From positions 13,224,830 to 13,288,829 of the forward strand of contig JACSVZ010000022.1 of NCBI GenBank assembly GCA_014706295.1: a stretch of 64,000 nucleotides of DNA. Reading direction: 5' to 3'. The number at the start of each line of letters is the position of its first letter. The stretch's first letter is position 1. The DNA is from Lycocorax pyrrhopterus obiensis (Eukaryota > Chordata > Aves > Passeriformes > Paradisaeidae). The position numbers and the translations under genes were made by a program. Positions 52,947-64,000 of this stretch are shown piece after piece. Below the pieces are notes generated by a model. It saw only the letters and a program-made list of their open reading frames with translations, had not been told where the DNA came from and searched no databases.

Positions 52947-55900
52947 CCAGAAGCAGAAAGCTCTAGGTTAAACCATTTCCAAACAGATGGGATGTAGGCT
53001 GAAAGACAGGTTTTATCACAGGTAAGAAGTGGATATAGGATGTTAATGTGGCTTACACCTGATTTGTTAAACTAAACATCAAGGTAGGCATCAGGTTGCA
53101 AGAATTGGCACGGGGATAAAACATTTTCCTACTTTATCTGCCCAGTGAGAGCCAGGCTGGATCAGCAGGGGCTGAAAGCTGGTGCTGGGCGAGTCCCCTT
53201 TGATGGTGGCTGCCAATGTGGAATTACAGCTGGCTCCGACGGGCGGGCGGCCAGGCTCGGCTGGAGCTAACTGGCAACTTTGCAGGCAGTTTCATTTGCT
53301 CATAACATGCTAAGCAGAGAAATAATATGAATCAACTACACATAAATGAGATGGGTTTTAAGCAAAAAGGAGGAATAAAAAGAAGAATTCACTCAAAGGT
53401 GCCTGTGCCTTTGGGTTATTACAGCAAATAGCCAGGGCACATATCCATAAATGCAGCTGGAATCTAATTTCAGTCTTGTTTTAAATAATAGCACATTCAC
53501 AGATTTCACTGGCATTTCTCCCAATTTACATTCCTGTAAATTGTACCATCTCCATTCCCTGCCTCCCTCCAGGAGCAGAGTTACCACAGGTCTGGGACTC
53601 CAAAAATCCCTGCAGAGGCTGCACTTCTTGGGTCAGTCCTGTCTCCACACCTGGGAAAATGGATGCTTGCCTAAAGCACAGGCTGTGATCCATATGATCC
53701 ATATGCACCACGGCCCCAGGGCAGAGCTGCTTTCACACAGGGGAGGAGAGGAAAGAACACATTTGTCCCTAAAGCTGGCAATTTAAAGCAGTCTCTCTGT
53801 TGATAGATGGTCTATCTTTTTGTACAAGCAGAGCTACAAGATCAAGGAGAAATGCATGTGGGGAATGCCTGTGTTAGAAACCATCTCTGAGTATAGATTA
53901 TTGCTATTATTATTAGCCTCTGAATTAGATTTCATCCTGCAGAGATGCCACCTTAATAAATCTGAAGATTATTTTAAAATGTAAACAGTTTGATGGAATG
54001 TGTGAGCCCAGAAGAAAAGCAGAATGAATCTTCAAGCTGTAATGAAAGCAAGTTAACTTCCTGCCTCTTTCCAGCCTTATCACTATCCATGGCACGACTG
54101 CTAGCATGGGGGGCCAGATTTGTTGCCATTACAGTATGGATCAGTGCAGGAGGACATCAGGTTTTGAATGCTCTACACATTTTCTGAATCTGAGCTTCTC
54201 CACATTCTCTTATTCCTCTAATTTCTTTGGCTGGGCCACGTGCTCCTCTGCCTGCAGCCTGAGTAACATTTGTGGCAGTGTGGAACAGTCAGGTAACAAG
54301 GGAAATACTGAGCAGGCCAAAGCGTGTCCCAGATGACCACATTTCACATTAAAATCCAAATACCTCACTCTTATGTATTGCAGCGAGGACATGCAAAATG
54401 TAGGTACAAATAAAATCATTTTCCAGTATTCTGTGAAATGTAGAATCTTCTGGCCATACTTTCAGAATATGACATTTTAAACAGCAATCCTACTTCCAGA
54501 GGCATCTGATTTCCACACTCACAAATGAGGCCTCTCACATTTGCATTTCCTATTGGGAATTTTCCCACTGGGTGCTTCTGTCACCAACTTGCAGGTAAAA
54601 AGGGAACATTACATATTTAACTTGTTCTGGGTAACGATTTGAGGAGTTAAAATAAAGACTTGACTGTGTCAGAGAACTGTCCTTAAACTCTGTGCCAGAA
54701 ACAAACAATATCCTTTGTCCCACTCTCACACTGCACAGTGCTGGGGGAGGGGAGCTGTTACCTGGGGGATGGCTCGAAGGTAGAGCAAAAGGTCAGTCCT
54801 GTCCTACTGAGCACAAAATTAAGAGAACAGACTGCAGATGGGCAGGGAGAGATGGGTAAGGGAAGAGGCTTGAAAAAGAGGATATATTTTATCAGTATGT
54901 CTTTTTTTCCCCTTAGTTCTTATAAAATGACAATATAAAAGTGCTTTTTTTTCCATTCCTAAATTCCACATTTTCATGTTCTCTAGATTTTCATTGCATA
55001 TTTATGTACTGGTTTCCATGTCTGCCTGGTTACTTTGCCTCTAAACTTACAATAGCACAGATCTCCTGAGAGAATAAACTGCATTGATCCTAAAATATAC
55101 AGTTATGAATACAGTTTTAAGCAATATTGGCATCAGAGAACATCTGTTTACTTTGAGTTAATCAAGATTAATATTTTATCTTCTGTCTGGCTAAAACACC
55201 CACCTATGTGAAGCAATTTGCTTCAGCTGTAAGGATGAAATCTTCAAGCAACATAATATTAAGCACATACCAAATTTCTGACAGGGTTGTATCAGGGCAA
55301 TAGATGATGAAGACTGAGTGCTCTGCTTCATAGCCAATCCCATCCCAACATCCTGAAATAACTCAGAATCTATGAAAGGCACTCACAGCCATACAGGGGA
55401 TGCTTATACAGACAGACAGCGTGGCTTCATGGACACCTTCCAGTGATGTAAAGAGAAGTTGAGTCATATTTGGAACTTTTCTTCCAACCCTCTGTTTTAA
55501 CAGTAAATATGGCCCAAGGCAGCTGAGGGCAGACAGGGAACTCTCGTGGCCTCACTGACCCATTTTCTTTCAAGCAGCCTCTGCCAGGCTTATGGAGAAT
55601 TCCATTAATTTCTCCAGGCAGGTACCCATCATTAATATGGGCAGTCTGGAGGTACGATTTCAAAGCCTGAAATTCCTGCTCTCGGAAAACACGTCTTGTT
55701 TTGATCTTTCTATGCAGCCAACCAGTAAAAATGTTGCACATATTTTCTGCACCTATCCAAAGAAATTTATCTTTCACACCCTACTTCATGCCATATGTTG
55801 GAAGCTGAAAGAATGAAGGATTTAGCTGTCAGTCTCTGAAGGCAGTACAGGCCCTCTTCCAACTGCACACGGCGTCAGATCTCAAAGTATGACATTTCAC

Positions 55901-56040
55901 TTTAGCTTCTGTCAGCACTATCTGCAGTGTATCACTGGTGCACTGTTGAAAATATTCTTGATAGGCAGCTCATATGCGCTGGATAAAGTGCTCATTAATC
56001 TTGCCTTTAAAGAACTGAGAAGTTGGGTGGTAAATCCTTA

Positions 56041-56380
56041 AAGAGAGCACGCCCGGCTCCCGCACGGAGCGGATGTTCCCGCTGTATTTCCCAGCCAGTA
56101 AAGGGAGCCTTCAAAAAGCCGCTTCTGAAGCGGTTTCAGCTCTGTTTGTTTGCTTTAGGTACATCATTTTTCCTCACGGAAAATCTCCTTCCTCCCAGTG
56201 GGTTTTGTGTTGCCGCCCCACTGGCACACGAACGATGCTGCAGAGCGCCAGCCCCGCCGGGTACCAGCCGGGGAAGGGTTCTGCCACCCCCACATCCCCC
56301 TGCAGTGCTGGCACCTGTGGCTGGTCACCAGCCCCAGGGTACAACCCTGTCTCACAACAAACAGAAATAATCCTCTCGCC
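56041..56380. promoter_or_regulatory. CpG-enriched patch in intron 2
   Basis: About 18 CpGs occur in 340 bases, with an inverted repeat aagccgcttc/gaagcggttt at 56116-56125 and 56127-56136. Overlapping frames on both strands are open over about 110 codons here because stop codons are scarce. None resembles a known protein. Confidence 0.3.
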
Positions 56381-56762
56381 GGCACAGAGGAGGTGCATTT
56401 TGAAAGGATGCTTTTGAACTGCCTCAAGAAATGCATGCATGGGGTGATTTTACAACTGCTCTTCCACCCATGCTTGAATATTTTGGTGTTTAACAGGAAC
56501 TGTTCAGTCTGCAAGAACCTGGTTCTCTGACAAATATTTTAAAAATGCTTCCACAAAACAGGGACACTTCATGAAACATTTAATGAAAATATGGATTTTT
56601 GCTTGTTTTTAATCCCTTCCCTATTAATAAAAGATTGGGTTTTTTAAAGATTCACTATTTATTTTTCTCCCTCTGCAACCTAATACAGCAGAAGCAGGCA
56701 GTAGGTGAGGCATTTGCCAACAGCAACAAGAAAACAATAAAATGAAACAGAATAATACCCTG

Positions 56763-56774
56763 CCCCCCCCCCCC
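56763..56774. repeat. C12 homopolymer
   Basis: Twelve consecutive C on the plus strand. Tracts of this kind are often miscalled in sequencing, so the exact length is uncertain. Confidence 0.9.
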
Positions 56775-59700
56775 AGCTTCCCTGGGCGGAAAATGTATGA
56801 TATGAAATTTATTTTGACAAGGGACTATCAATCACTTCCTCCAATTTGTTATTACTGCTAAACTATTTTGTGCTTATACTGGCGCTCATATAAGAGTCTG
56901 GCTTCATAGTGCAACACACTAAATAGCTGGAAAGCTGCATTTCATAATAAAGCCTAACCCATGTTTTGGATGAAGTCTTCCAATCTTCCAGCATAATTCT
57001 ATCAGGAATAAAAAGCCAAAGAAGAAAACAAAATCTCAAAGAGACCAACCACTCTCTCTCGAGACAGACTTATACTGTAAGCGATACCCATAATAAAAGA
57101 ATTGAGTGTCACTTATTTTAGCATTATTCATCATTTTACTCTGCAAATACCCCTACTCCAGGTAGCTATGCTGGTTAAATCCTGGCATGCCCACTTACCA
57201 ATCACTACACTACACAGTCACATAAACCTGCAATGATCAGCCACAGCAGAACCTGCTGAAGCCTCAAAATCTCTTAATTTCAAATCAGGCTGGAAGGAAA
57301 GTGACTGCACCAACTCTGAGTCTACCTGAGGTCCCGCAGGAGAGATGCGGAGAGATGTTCCATGATTCATTCGCAGGGAAGTATGAATGAATCAAAGAAT
57401 TTACCCCAAAATGTTCCTCAGACTCCATTCGTGCTTGTGAAACAGCAGCATCTCACTCTCAGTAATGCCCATGCCTTTTTTTCCCATGATAAAGCAAGTT
57501 TTGCTCTACATTTGGCTCTTTGCACTTATTAACACGCAAAAATACCTACGCCATGATCCCATATGAATGGAAAAGCCTAAACCATGTACACTGTACCAGG
57601 GGACCTCTCTCAGCACTAACATTCAGCCACAACCTCTCACAGCTTGGTGTTAGCTCCCCTCTGCCAATACCTTAATGCATGTACCCTTCACAACCCATCT
57701 GCTTTGGAGAAATTTGGCCGAGGAGAGGCTCTGGCAGCGCCTGTGATCTGTGCCCTACGGCACACACGGGATACTGGGAATAAACCACGGACAGCAGGCT
57801 CTCCAGCAAAAATGTCCTGTCCCCCTGTGCCAGCTGACTGACAGCTCAAGCCCTGTAGCTGTGCTGCAGCTCTACCAGGAGCAAAACTATCTCCAAGTCT
57901 TCACTGAAAAATGCTCCACTTTCATTCCCTTCTTCCCTTCCTAATTTCCCGGTCCCAAGACCATCTGGCAAGAATAAGCATTGGGCTACCAAAGGTGTCA
58001 AATGTGCACTAGCAAAGGGCACGCTAAAACCACACCTCCCTTAGGAATCCCACTGCAGGGAATTTGGTATTGAGCCACCAAGCCCCTGAACCCTTTGCTC
58101 ACCACGAGCTTGAGAAAGAAGGCACACAAGTTCTGAAGGTGATCACCTGCCCAGCCAAACTCTTCAGGATGGAGCTTTGCCATACTTACCACCTGGCTGG
58201 GATCACAGGGAAGGAAGCGCAGCATTTCAGGAACACCAGCAGACAGGACCACATCAGTTTGAAAGAACACTTTAAGTGACAGAAAACATCTGCTAAATCC
58301 GTGTCTCATTATCACCCAATGACAATATTTGTGTATTCTGCCATGTGCAAGAGGCTCAGACCGGCCTGTGAGTGGTACATGGGAAGAAAAGAGTGAGACC
58401 TCACAGTACAGCTGCCTCCTGATGTACCTCCTTACTAAGTTCACAGAATGTCTGGAACTGGAGTTTGGAAGAAATGCCACTTGACTTAGCCCTAGAGAAA
58501 GTAGTAAGAAACTTGTATAAAAAGTTTTTTAAGCAAAATCTCTTGAAGCCTCAGACCTCTATATTAAATCTTCACACACTCCATCTTACAAAGGTCAAAC
58601 AACCAAGCAAGGATTTGACTGATGTACAAATTTAATGACAGATGCTCTTGTAGGCTCAGCGTGTTTGTGCCAGAACAACTGTTCTGGGCATCAAACTGCC
58701 ATTTGCACACAGTGATCCCCTGGAACGATCACAGCCCATGGATGCACAGCTGTGCAGAGACTTCCAACTGCAAATTTGCACACCTTACAAAAAGGCACAG
58801 CTTAAATAAATGCCCTCAGTGCTTTGCCCGTGGTGTCTAGTTGTGTTTCTACCTAAATGGATGGTTTTACAGAGAGGACAGAGCACCAGGAGATAATTGA
58901 GGAGTTCTTTGGAAAGGCACCTGTATGGGACTGTGCACACCAAGTGGGTCTAATGTGCCTGAGACAATTTAATTGTACCACACAAACCCCAAGCTCTCTG
59001 CTACGTTCGAGCGTTATCAGCACCTAAGCCATTCGCGGTGGAGCAGAACTGAAGTGTTTATGTGAAAGCTGCTTATGTGGCCAGCCACCCGAGAGTTCTC
59101 ACTTTAAAGTACCATGAAATAGGCACACTATTACGGGAATTAGGGACATTTCTCAACAGAGGCCAGCTGGCAATCACAGGGAGACCCGGCTGCATCTTCA
59201 ATGGGATTCTGCACATTTTGCCTGACCCACCACACACCTGGAGAAACCCAGGCTGTGCTGAAGGTTTGGCTCCAGAGGAAAAGTCTCTGTGAAGACCATA
59301 CAAGACTCCTGGCAGTGCCTTTGAGAGGAAGAACCCTGCAGGCAGGGATGCTGGAGCAATCATCAAGCATTTCATCAAGCTGTGCTTGATCCTGTCTTGT
59401 GTTTTTGACTCACTACTCTTTTACTTAGCAGACACATTTGGAAGTGCTAGAGTTTCCTCTGCGAAACTTAACTCACAGGGAAGGCTCTCTTCTGACACAT
59501 CCCAAATTCCAATCAAAAAGTTGTAACCTGCTGCAAGTGCCACATGGAGTTTCCTATTAACCTTCCAGTGGCTGCCATCACAACATGTTACAGAGGAGAT
59601 TCAGCTACAAACTACCCCAACAGGTAAAGCTGGCTTGAAAAATTCTGAAAGAACCTGAAGAATAAATGTTATGTGACAAAGCTGCCATGAAACATTTTGA

Positions 59701-62307
59701 CTTCATCGAAATAAAACCTTACAGAGGGAATATGTAAACATTTCCAGTTGAAATTTTTCAGACATGCAATCACACAAGACATTTCCGTTCCTTTTCTGGG
59801 AGTGAAATTCCAAAATCCTGCTGACTGGAAAGCAGTTTTAAAAGCACCTTAGTAACAATTTCACTAGCCCACGCCAGCAGCTGTGAGGGTTTAGCCAGAG
59901 GCAATGGGGACCCTCAGCACAGAAGGCTGGGACATTTATCCCTCCCTGAATCTGCTGTGCTCCAACTAGAGCAGCTACTGTCTTATTTGCCACTATGACT
60001 CACCACAAATCTAGCACTGAACACAGCACAGACCCACTCTTTAGGATGTTTGTCATTATTTGTCATTTCTGTTGTGTTTCATATGAATTTCCTTCCAGAA
60101 AATGGTGGATATATTAATGATGGGGAAAGCTGTTTTAACAGCAATTCAGTATTGCAATAATGCTTTTGTTTCCAAGTATTTTCATCTCAAGATTACAATT
60201 TCAGGCAATTAAACATTTCCCCATGCCTAGGAAACAAGTAATTATTGTCACTTCCATCTAACAGACCGAGGATCTGGCAAAAACCAGTTGCTGACTAAAG
60301 TGAACTGGGAATGAGATGCTGGGAGTTGCTGCACAGGATAAAACCGGGCAGGAATCTCTCCCAGCACGCTGTTCCCTACCTGGGGCAGAGGAAGACGGTG
60401 GGGAAAATAGTGGAGAAAGTGGGAAATTCATCCTGACCATGGGAACTGCAGATCAGCTCAGTTCCAAGCAGTTTCAAGCTGCTTTTTATTTACCACGTGT
60501 GGTATTTGGAAGCTGCGAATGCTTTTGCAGCCACTTCAATGCCATATTTCCCGTTGAAGATGCTCACTAAATTCTTAGTGTCAGTGACATCTTGTGGCAA
60601 TGAACTCTTTGCTACAGCATATGGGAAATGCCAGCACGAGGGAGAGGCAGAAGCCCAGGGACAGGCAGCATTGGGAATGGAATGTCCCCTTGTGTCCCTG
60701 TTTGTCCCAGGCAAAGCTCAGCCCTGACCAATCCAAGTTTCTAACCCTGCTCAGGCTACAGCCCTTGATACAAAGGGCAATCCAAGTTAAAATTATGGAA
60801 GGAATTATACCAACCCCTGGAACTAGACATGATTTTTCACATTTCTTGTCCTTTGTACTGCTTGAATGCCGGGCTTCTGAAGTCCATATGAATCATTCCA
60901 AAAGCTTCCCAGCTCAGAATGCAAATTGGGCATAAAATACATTTAAACAAATTGTTTGAGTTCATAAGGACTCAAATGATTTTGTTTTCTCTTTTTCTCG
61001 TTCTTTCTTTTGTAGAATGAAAAGGGATTAGTGCATGTCCAGCTATCTAAACTGAGCTTTTTTTAGGAAAAAATGTTGACAAAGGAGAATGTATATTTTT
61101 ATAGCTCTGAAATCCATGCAGAAAATAAGTACTTCTGAGATAAATACCGCAACTTCATAACTTCAAAAAGTACTTGATGAAACAAAATCAATTTTCTTTA
61201 GCCGCATTTTATTTCCTTCTGTTCTAATACTTTCTCTTTTAGACTTTCACTTCGTGTTGTTGGTCTAGTGAGTCTAAAAAACCCACTGAAAAGCCTATGG
61301 CTGCTCCACAGCCTGCTCAAGCATGTGGGACTTTTCTTTACTCTCAGCATATCTGAGGCCAAGCCCTTTGATAGCCTTAACCAGAGGGGTATTTTGTTTT
61401 TTGCATGGTGGTTGTTTCTCAAACACTCACAACATTCAGCTTATTTACACATCTTTGCGTGTCAGCACTTTGCTGTCAGTGGGAATTCCGTATCTCAGCA
61501 CTGCTAATCCAGGTTACTTGCCTGGGATTTTAAAAGTTGGGGAAAAGAAGGATCCTGACCAGAGAGATGCAAGAGAAGCCCAGCAAACTGGAACAAGGTA
61601 ATTAGGTGTGTTCAGATTGCTAAAGGTCACAGGAAATGACTCGTCTCTGAAATACGTGGGTGATTTCATCCTGGTGAATGCACAGACTGGTGGTGTAAAG
61701 TACAAAAGACAGACAACAACCAGCCTTTTACAGCCTGATGAGAAAAAGGGTAGGAGAGGAAGAAATTTTAACAGGCAAATGGCACGGCTTTAGATAACTG
61801 ACAGTACCTCTCAGTATCTCTCATTTGGAAAATCGTCTGAATGGTCTGGCTCAGTGTCTAACACAGATTTCGGGCTCTGGAAATCCCACAGCAATGTGCT
61901 GCAGAGAAACAGAGATGTTCATTTCTAACTGCAGTCTCGTCTCAAAAAACACGGAATGTTCTGGAAAAAGCACTGGACAAAACAAAAAATTTTTGTCAAT
62001 TACTATTTAAACATTTGTTCAGCCTCCTGCCTGCTCTCCTGAGAATTGTTTCCCATTTAGACAAGTAATTAAAAAGCAATTGTGCTATTTTACACATGTT
62101 ACCACCAATTTACTTTTCTACTGTGTATCTGAAAAACTGCAAAATGAAGGCACTTGAGCCTGATTTAGACACCCAAAATTGCACCTGAGTCTCCACACCT
62201 AATGTTTCCGGTTAGAGAGGTGTTTCTGCAGACCCAGCAATCAAGAGCCTAAAAAAAACCTAAAGCCACCTGACTGTGGGCCCCTGTGCAAGCAATTTGT
62301 TCCAAAA

Positions 62308-62395
62308 CCACAGAATCACAGAAGAGATTGAGTTGGAAGGGACCTTTTGAACACTCTTGTCTCTGAGGGCCCAGGTCAGCCAAAGGGTTCCTGAG
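62308..62395 (-). mobile_element. CR1 LINE 3'-end fragment
   Basis: The text ccacagaatcacagaagaga followed by ttgagttggaagggacctttt is the reverse complement of the CR1 3' end. The match becomes weak after about 62352, where ctcttgtctctgagggcccagg may continue a CR1 subfamily tail. The far boundary is uncertain. Confidence 0.65.
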
Positions 62396-64000
62396 CTGGG
62401 GCATCACTTCCATACACGGTTTCAGTCAACATTAGTTCACTGACTGGATTTAAAGCCAGGTTGCTGATGATTCATGTCATAAACAGGGTTAGCAACTTCC
62501 TAAAAATATATATATATCTATCCATAACCTGATCCCGAACTTCCCTGCAGAATTCAAAGTGCTCAGTCCTTCATGTGACTCAGAGAAGGTTTTATACTAA
62601 ACAGTTGTAAAATATGGCTTTAGTAGAGTCTCTTGTTGGAAAAAAACCCTTAAAAATGGAACTTTTGCTATGAGGTACAGATATCTGAACTAGATAAGGA
62701 AGGGTTTCTGAGTGCTGAGGGAAGTGTCTGTTCTGCACTTATCAGAAATCATGAAGGAATGTAATCCATCCCTGGAAGGGTTCCTAGCTCACAAAAGGCA
62801 GAAGATGAAATGTTGGTACCACAAACCTGGAAGCCCCATGCCTTCAGAAAGCCAAAACTCTGTGGGTGCTTTTCACTCATTTCCATGCCAGATCATGTCT
62901 GTTTTGCATGTGTTCATCCTTAAACACCAGGGCACCAGCTGGAAAAGCCCGACACCTTCAGAGCGAGAGGTTTGGGTGCCTGCATGCAGCAGGAACCACA
63001 GCAGCTGCAGGGATGTGCCAGAGCCAGGAACCAGGACACACTGCCTTCCTGGAGAACTCCAGAGGGACACCACAAGGGTGGCATTTCATCTGCCCAGACA
63101 ACAGCCAAGATTTGACCAGAGCATCATGGTCAAAGAGAAACGCAAAGTAAACATGTGACAAAGAGAAAAGCAGCATCATTTCCTGAAGAATGCCAAATCC
63201 TATGAAGTCACCTGCGAAGCCTTTCAGGAAAAACTCAGATTCCAGAGTCAAGGCAAGTGTGTTAGCCTGGCTCAGTCATCCTAAAGAAGGCAAATCATTG
63301 TAATTCCTGTTCAAGGCAAAACAATTTTGAACTCACTTTCTGTCAGGCACCTGAGCACAAGTGGTCTTATTTCCAACAGCAGCAAGCACCAAGGCTCTCA
63401 AAAAGATGAATGGGAGCCATGATTGTTCACCACTGCTGACAATCAGGTGGCTTGTAGCTAAGTGTCTACATCTGCAAAAGAAAACAGCTGGCTCACAGGC
63501 TTCATTTTCACTGCGAGTGCAAGCTGGGGTATTTGAGCGCAGACAACAGCCTGAACGCCTTCCTTGCAAAGCCTTGCAGCCTCCAGCAAAAAATACTAAA
63601 AGCCTTGCACGGGTAATGCTCCTATTTGCAATTTGCAGTTGTACCTTCCTAAATATTTTAAAGGTTTGCCATCAGCTGCAGGCATAGGTACCCAAGGAAC
63701 ATGTGCCTTCCGCACTGTGGGGTCCCATGGGATCCCGGCACAAGGCAGCTCTGTACTTCCACTGCAGGGAATACTGCTGACTGAGGGCCGTTTGCTGTGC
63801 AGGACAGAGAAGAAACTAAAAATTTCTTTAAATAAATTCTTTTAAGTTGGATCCATTAGGCTGGAGCTCACTTAGGCTGTGTATTTTTACTGTATTTGGG
63901 GTGGGGCTGTGAGCTGTCAGATAGGCTTAATAAATCTTCCCCCTAAATGTAGTCCATTTATTTTAAGAATCAGCTGCTCAGTAAAATGCAGAGAAGGATC

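Larger units (their letters stand above)
24895..64000 (-). other. CDH4: CDH4 intron 2 (3' part)
   Basis: This stretch lies upstream of exon 3 in transcription order and runs off the right edge. I searched the minus strand for the expected exon 2 (a CKAGFSE-like motif and the residues leading to the exon 3 junction) and found none, so at least 39 kb here is intron. It contains CR1 fragments (27620-27717, 30121-30393, 38389-38481, 62308-62395), simple repeats (27793-27825, 28148-28171, 36026-36147, 38967-38980, 52928-52946, 56763-56774), two CpG-enriched patches (40190-40415, 56041-56380) and possible ancient SINE/LINE remnants. The gaps between these, including 31000-36000, 41000-45400, 46200-52900, 53300-56000 and 56800-62300, show nothing I can support as a gene. 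Confidence 0.85.

Noticed and set aside
52921..52951. Strong plus-strand splice-acceptor-like sequence (T19 then ccag)
   Set aside because: No coding-like exon, donor or partner exon follows it on the plus strand, so it is a T homopolymer.
62712..63158. Plus-strand open frame of 148 codons
   Set aside because: There is no domain, signal peptide or family resemblance, an alternative frame (62866-63150) is also open, and the frame lies within an intron of CDH4.
25000..64000. Search for CDH4 exon 2 and exon 1
   Set aside because: No minus-strand sequence encoding CKAGFSE-like residues or a cadherin signal peptide was found by eye, so they probably lie beyond the right edge.
1..64000. Bacterial-type features (operons, CRISPR, insertion sequences), tRNA or rRNA genes, intact retroviral elements
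   Set aside because: None of the diagnostic sequences is present. The window is vertebrate intronic DNA, and short spaced repeats seen are simple microsatellites.

Overview
The window is vertebrate, most likely bird, genomic DNA lying inside one very large gene on the minus strand: CDH4, encoding R-cadherin (cadherin-4). Only two short stretches are convincingly protein-coding. Exon 3 (24671-24894) encodes part of the cadherin prodomain. Exon 4 (9277-9453) encodes the end of the prodomain, the furin site RRQKR and the start of mature EC1 (DWVIPP...). Both have clean acceptor AG and donor GT sites, compatible reading phases and a length of 224 and 177 bases. The assignment to CDH4 rather than CDH2 rests on remembered family sequence: [17 protein letters not shown] and a [13 protein letters not shown] prodomain fit R-cadherin better.

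Layout, in transcription order (right to left): 64000-24895 is intron 2 (at least 39 kb; exon 2 was not found); 24894-24671 is exon 3; 24670-9454 is a complete 15.2-kb intron 3; 9453-9277 is exon 4; 9276-1 is the beginning of intron 4 (exon 5 was not found). Everything else is intronic: low-complexity tracts, several short 5'-truncated CR1 LINE fragments, possible ancient MIR/L3-like remnants, and a few CpG-enriched patches. The CR1 fragments, recognised by their 3' tail (in sense orientation ...ttccaacctaaatgattctatgatt), together with the sparse repeat content, point to a sauropsid and most probably a bird.

None of the many short open frames of 60-214 codons looks like a gene. There are no bacterial features, rRNA, tRNA, CRISPR arrays or intact mobile elements. 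I see no sign of a new multi-gene system. The most interesting non-coding signals are a CpG-enriched, G-quadruplex-capable block just downstream of exon 4 (8821-9131), a region open on both strands next to exon 3 (23749-24348), two smaller CpG patches inside intron 2, and AT-rich stretches of intron 3 that could hold conserved regulatory elements.
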